Positions 58,995 to 64,000 of a DNA stretch of 64,000 nt are shown one piece after another. The notes below the pieces were generated by a model. It did no database searches. It saw only the letters and a list, made by a program, of their open reading frames with translations, and was not told where the DNA came from. The stretch covers positions 186,001-250,000 of the forward strand of contig JAQJVL010000664.1 in NCBI GenBank assembly GCA_035578905.1, written 5' to 3'. The number at the start of each line of letters is the position of its first letter. Position 1 is the stretch's first letter. The position numbers and the translations under genes are program-made. Source of the DNA: Stictocephala bisonia (lineage: Eukaryota > Arthropoda > Insecta > Hemiptera > Membracidae).

Positions 58995-61595
58995 TGTCGG
59001 ACTATATAAAAATTGTAGATTAAACTCCATTATTATGAAGAATGACACAAGGAAATTTGAGGGGGATATGAATTAAAATATATAACATGTAAAGATATTA
59101 AAACATTTTCGAAAAAAAAAATAAGAAACCGTAATACCTATTCTTAACCTTGTGTTTCCTTTACAAGGTTCACTGTAATAGATGAAAACCTCATAGGGCA
59201 AAATATCTGATATCATTTGCCGTAATTAAAAACAAAAACCAAATAAAAATAGGGATTACTAAGGAATTTAAGAAAAACTCAATTTCTTCCCTAAACACCA
59301 TTTAGAAAAGAAACGGAGTGCTTTCACTGTTAAAAAAACATTAACAGTAAAACTTATTAATAAAATGACATAAACGTCTTAAGTGAAGTTGAAATTTAGT
59401 TAAATTATAGTCGTATACTCACCAACAATTTATTACTATTTTTATCAAGTTTCTGAGATTATACGCACATTGTTCATGAACATTTCCTTCGGTTATTTGT
59501 TAACAATTTTTATTATTACAATTACAATTGTGGTGGAAGGAAAACAAAATAATTTATTATTAATTTATTCCTTTACGAAAGAGATAAATAAATAAAAAAT
59601 AAATGTGTAAATATTTATCATAGAGTGTTTTTGAAAGAAATATTTTATTGGTTTAAGAAGACTAATTTTTTTTTAAACCTAAACCATTAGGACATTTAGT
59701 ACAGATAAATACAACGAAATAATTACGGTACATATTATCAGTTGTAAACACCTTGATTTAAGGCTCGAAAACTAACGTAGCAGTCAAACCTTGGAAAATT
59801 TTACGGTAATTATCTACATATTCTTGCTTACGAAAAACAAAATGCATCGTATATACATATAAATAAGTTAAATATTAGTTGATTACTTGTACTTTGCTTT
59901 TATGCTATCGAATGTATTAATATGAATACAAATATTAGATTACTAACAAAGTATCCCTTTCTAATCATGAGTCAAATTAATTCTGTCAGTAACATCCTCT
60001 CTTGTGACATAATTTATTACGTAAGGTGACAATTTCCCAAACTGCCAAGCCACCACTGGAAAGTTGTAAACCCTATATTATACAATCACAATCAATCTTC
60101 TATTTTTATTATTATAGTGAATATTTTTATGATTATCAAATGTACAATCTAGTGGACCACAAATTTTTCAGTTTAAAATCTTCAAGAACTACATATAAAG
60201 TTTACTAAGTTACAACGATTCTAGATTTATTAAAAGAAACCAGTTGTACGCCTTGACGGTTTAACTATATATTACTATAGCATATTCCCTTTCTTATCTG
60301 AGTGAATATAAATATTTTGTTACATAATACAAGTAATGATAAAGACGAAAATAATTCTGCAAAGCATTAAGCGATTGCTCATTTCAGACTCACGGATCAA
60401 TTCTCAAGCACATTAACCGTTATCTCTTAATTACTACCCAGCCGTTATGTTGTCGTTATTTAGCCTTTCCCTTCAGACAGTGTTACTGGATCGTTTATTT
60501 GTCTGATGTCACATTTATTCATGATTTATAATGTATTTAAGAATATGGTTTAAAACAATTACTGGCTATAAAATCAATCCATTCAATACATCCTAAATTA
60601 CATAGCCGTTTTATTTATTGAGATACCGCTTACACGTTTCTTTAAGATTTTCCCAAAAAAATCCAAAGAAGATCACCAATCCCTTAAGATGTTCCATTGT
60701 TGGTCTCGATAAGTAGTTATGTTTCGGTTTATCATATTAAAACTGTAATACTTCATTAAATGAGCAATACTAAACGTGTTTTGTAAATAAAAAAATTACG
60801 TATTTATAATTTCGTTCAAATGCTATAAGTATTTTAATAAATAAATGAATAAAAAAATTACATGCCATTTAATATTATGATAATGTGATAGTGATTGAGT
60901 ACATTATTTAATTTTAAATGTTTCGTTAGAGAAAGTAGTATTATTGTTTTGTGAATATTTTAATTTTAATAAACAAGGAGATATTTAATATATACGTCAC
61001 ATTTGTTTATTATAGGTATAAATACAAAGCATATTAAACATAGTGTATATGTAAGATAAATATTGCATTTTACATATACAAATGTGAGGTATATATATAC
61101 AAATAATATTAAACGTAGTGCATATGCAAGTGATATACACTAGCTATACACCATAGACATATATAATACAGCAGGTGTTTATGAGACCATTAGTACTACA
61201 TATGGCATTACCTCTACAGTATTGTGGCATCGCTGGGAGGAACAACGTACATAGGTTGTGCGTAGTTAGTTATATACCTCAGGACAGTGACATCTGAGTA
61301 TTGTCTATAAACACTACAGAATTATAATTATTATTACTTACCGAGAGAAAATACGTATTTAACTGATATTTTAATTTAAGTATATGAGTACAGTATATCA
61401 GGGTATTCTTACAAAATACGAGGATATATTGGTTTTGACAGACATTTTAAATAAAGCGTTTAAAATAATTGCTTACTATATACATGCAACATACATGAGC
61501 CTAAAATTGTTGTAATAATCAGCGCATGTACAGTAGTCATGATGTTTTAATTTTATGTGGCTGTTATGTAAATTACCAAGCAAGTGGTAGTCAAC
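58995..61595. other. AT-rich DNA, nothing recognised
   Basis: No supported feature. The 60-codon frame at 60026-60208 lacks any signature. Confidence 0.5.
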
Positions 61596-61599
61596 AGCC

Positions 61600-62165
61600 A
61601 AATATCGGACATACTGTACATATTTGCCCTGTTCATACATGCCCCTCGTCATTTGCCTCCCGGGAAACTCTCAAGCTGGGTTACGGTGGTTTGTTTGAGT
61701 CTAGGATGAGCTATGTAATAATCATCTGGGGTTTCTGTACTGGCCATTCTTTTGAAAGAATTGTTCGTCTCCAGAAGAGGGCTCTAAGGGTCGTCTTGGT
61801 ATTGCAACAATCACAGAGCTGTAGGGAGCTGTAGGGAGGTCAACAATCACGATCAAGTGGTACTCTCAACTTGTATGCATTTTAATGTATCATACAGCAG
61901 TTTTTATTTTTTTAAAATAAGAGTGACATTCCTGTCTTAAAACACTCTTACAGTACAAGACACAAACATAATCTGTTATCAATTAGTTTAGATTGTCATT
62001 GTTTAAAAACTCTTTATTCTGCCTTGGACCAAAAATATTTAATTCTCTTCCTGAACATATAAAAACACAAATTAGCTTGAAATCATTTAAATTTCTTTTA
62101 AAAGACCACTTGATCGGGAGAGCTTATTACACTCTTCAAGAAGCTCTCAAGGGGGCCCCATTTTG
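61600..62165 (+). pseudogene. LINE ORF2 C-terminal fragment
   Basis: The frame holds SRETLKLGYGGLFESRMSY, then VIIIWG, then RIVRLQKRALRVV (about 61655-61800), the block that follows the reverse transcriptase in CR1/Jockey-like LINEs. After a stop at 61832 and a frame change, FNSLPEHIKTQISLKSFKFL and LKDHLIGRAYYTLQEAL (about 62035-62150) form the usual C-terminus. The catalytic reverse-transcriptase boxes are absent. An ATG at 61526 opens the frame, but its first 25-30 residues look unrelated to LINE sequence. Confidence 0.8.
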
Positions 62166-62366
62166 AGGCCAGATGGGTAACTATATAATCATTATATAAA
62201 CCAGTTTAGTAATATTAATGTTATATTTTTCATGATTGTAATTTTTAAATTTATTTGTTATGAATTTATATATTATTTATGTTTGTATGATATATGAATT
62301 AATTGACATGCACAGAAAACTGTAATATGTTTTATTTTTTTAATAAAGAAATTGAATTGAATTGAA
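61600..62366 (+). mobile_element. 3' end of a second LINE, with (ATTGA)n tail
   Basis: C-terminal LINE ORF2 sequence is followed by an untranslated region, AATAAA (62342-62347) and the short tail ATTGAATTGAATTGA (62351-62365), a typical 3' tail of CR1/L2-like LINEs. It is 5'-truncated. The protein is distinct enough from the 43.5-kb LINE to be another family or subfamily. Confidence 0.8.
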
Positions 62367-62369
62367 CAT

Positions 62370-63290
62370 TCTCACCATCAGTGGGCTAAAACATTTTTGT
62401 AATAACTTGTAGCGAACACTGTGTGGTTACTAAACGCCAAATACAGTGAACCATAAATTAATATTTTTTTTTTGTCAACATGTGGAGAATTTTTCAAATG
62501 TATAATTATTATACAAAAACTCAATGCTATAAAAAGCACCTTATGGCCCATTAGAACAATTAGTCACAATATATAAAATTATTCTTCAAATGTTACAATG
62601 CAATCATTAACCTAATCCTCAAAACTGATAAATTGTTTTTATGTTTTTCGTAAAGTGAGAAACCCTATTAACAGGGTTTTTTACAGTTGAAACATAATGC
62701 TGACATGTATGATACAAGATTTATAATCCATTGACATACAAGATTAAATAAGTGCAATTACAAAAAATTCAATAAAACTCATAGTTTGAATTAAACTTTT
62801 CTAAATTTCACACAATTTTTTGTGGACGTTTTGTAACAAAGAATGTTAAACCAAATAATACAAGATATACTTCAAGCGTTCAAATAACCGTTGTTGTATT
62901 CGTTAATACAGTATATTCTAGCAATATTTAATTATAATATCAAGTTTTTTATGTCAGAGACGTAAAAATATACACTTTTTTTATTTAAAAGATAGCCTAT
63001 TTGAAGTTTCAGTAATTAAATCTTTAAAAACATGGTCTCCGTTTTATTTGTGTTATTTAGGTTTTTTATTTTCACATAGATTAAAAAATGCTTGAAATCA
63101 TTAATTTTTTAGGCATTAATAATGGGATGCTGTAATTATCTATTTTTTCAATATTTTAAAAGAAACTTTCCGACAATACCAAGAAAAATTCCAAACCATA
63201 CTTTGTACTATGTTAAAAGCTAAGTTATTTTACAGCACTGAAACATAACATTAACCTAATCTTCCTACAACGTTTTTAAAAAGTCTCTAA
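62370..63290. other. AT-rich DNA, nothing recognised
   Basis: No supported feature. Confidence 0.5.

Positions 63291-63293
<3 letters not shown>

Positions 63294-63336
<43 letters not shown>
63294..63336 (+). repeat. Poly(A) run of 43 bases
   Basis: An uninterrupted A tract preceded by AAAAAGTCTCTAAGTT. It could be the tail of a retroposed sequence, but no retroposon body is recognised upstream. Its length may also be an assembly estimate. Confidence 0.95.
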
Positions 63337-63337
<1 letters not shown>

Positions 63338-63339
63338 AT

Positions 63340-64000
63340 GAAATGTAGCATTTCTATATTGGTAACCATTGGCAACTACTCTCTATGCTAACCACAAAGT
63401 TGATTAAACAAAAATAGTGCAACTTGTTTATATTAATTCACCAAACATTTTCTTCTACTCTAGTTAAACTTCATTGGGCTCGTAGATTTACAATTCTTAT
63501 ATCTAGTAGTACTAACAACTACGTTGTCTTTTGACACAATTGCTTGTAATGCTATTTCGTAAATATTTACTTAAAACAGATTTTTTAAATAAATCACTGT
63601 AAGGTAACATTTTATAGTTAATTGTTTAACTGGTACTTTATTTTAACCAACACATATTTGTAAGCTTTATACATTTATATGTTCTTTCATTAACATAAAT
63701 GAATGTCTTTACATTAACTGATATTACTTTACATTAATTTATACTTCTTTCAGACAGAGAATCAAATTGTTGTCATACATTTACAATAGAATGCAATACA
63801 TTGTAATCTATTATTATTAGCTGGCGCTTTTAGTTTTAAACTCAGCGTCATTAAATCGTTATTTTATATCTTATAACGTATCATGCGATGATTGTTCAAT
63901 TTAATTTTCACTTAATATTATTATGCCCTCTTAGTTATTATTTATTTATTAGATTTTTAAATAATCACTCTTAACTCTGTTTTAGGAATTAATTTATATT
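63340..64000. other. AT-rich DNA to the window end
   Basis: Nothing recognised. Confidence 0.5.

Overview
The window looks like non-genic, repeat-rich nuclear DNA from an arthropod, most plausibly an insect and perhaps a hemipteran. This rests on strong AT-richness, a Tc1/mariner-type transposon, Penelope-like and LINE retroelement remains, short TTAGG-type runs and many minisatellites. No complete host gene is visible: every open frame longer than about 100 codons belongs to a mobile element or a tandem array. There are no prokaryotic signals and no CRISPR.

Layout: 1-2155, AT-rich and featureless. 2158-5453, a young DNA transposon with 653-bp inverted termini and a transposase broken by one TGA. 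6164-6380, a foldback of Penelope-like (PLE) ends carrying a hammerhead-like motif. 9470-9800, an unusually CpG-containing patch. 11590-16440, a 65-bp minisatellite and a 38/76-bp array with higher-order structure. 17685-18795, a solo transposon end followed by a decayed PLE GIY-YIG reading frame and its hammerhead-bearing 3' end. 20257-21730, eleven copies of a 134-bp satellite. 21890-22250, a second PLE foldback next to TTAGG runs. 23960-24742, a foldback element.

Further right: 25455-25770, a 62-bp repeat. 29214-29465, a second hammerhead family in one inverted and two direct copies. 31931-33105, 51-bp and 17-bp arrays. 40644-40945, a small ORF running into a 33-bp G-rich array. 43500-45677, a decayed LINE with a damaged reverse transcriptase. 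47258-48790, about 23 copies of a 66/67-bp repeat. 49205-49330, a G-quadruplex-capable relative of the 38-bp repeat. 51640-51960 and 56469-56604, palindromes and small foldback elements. 52907-54089, a dispersed repeat. 61600-62366, the 3' end of a second LINE.

The most interesting content is a set of hammerhead-ribozyme-like motifs. They share CUGANGA, a stem II and GAAA, followed by a six-base self-complementary stem III (ATCGAT, ACTAGT or ACCGGT depending on the copy) and a cleavable base. One locus lies directly downstream of a recognisable PLE endonuclease relic, which ties the motif to PLE ends. Copies have different palindromes at the same place, as expected if two ribozymes cleave as a dimer. 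All fold claims are by eye.
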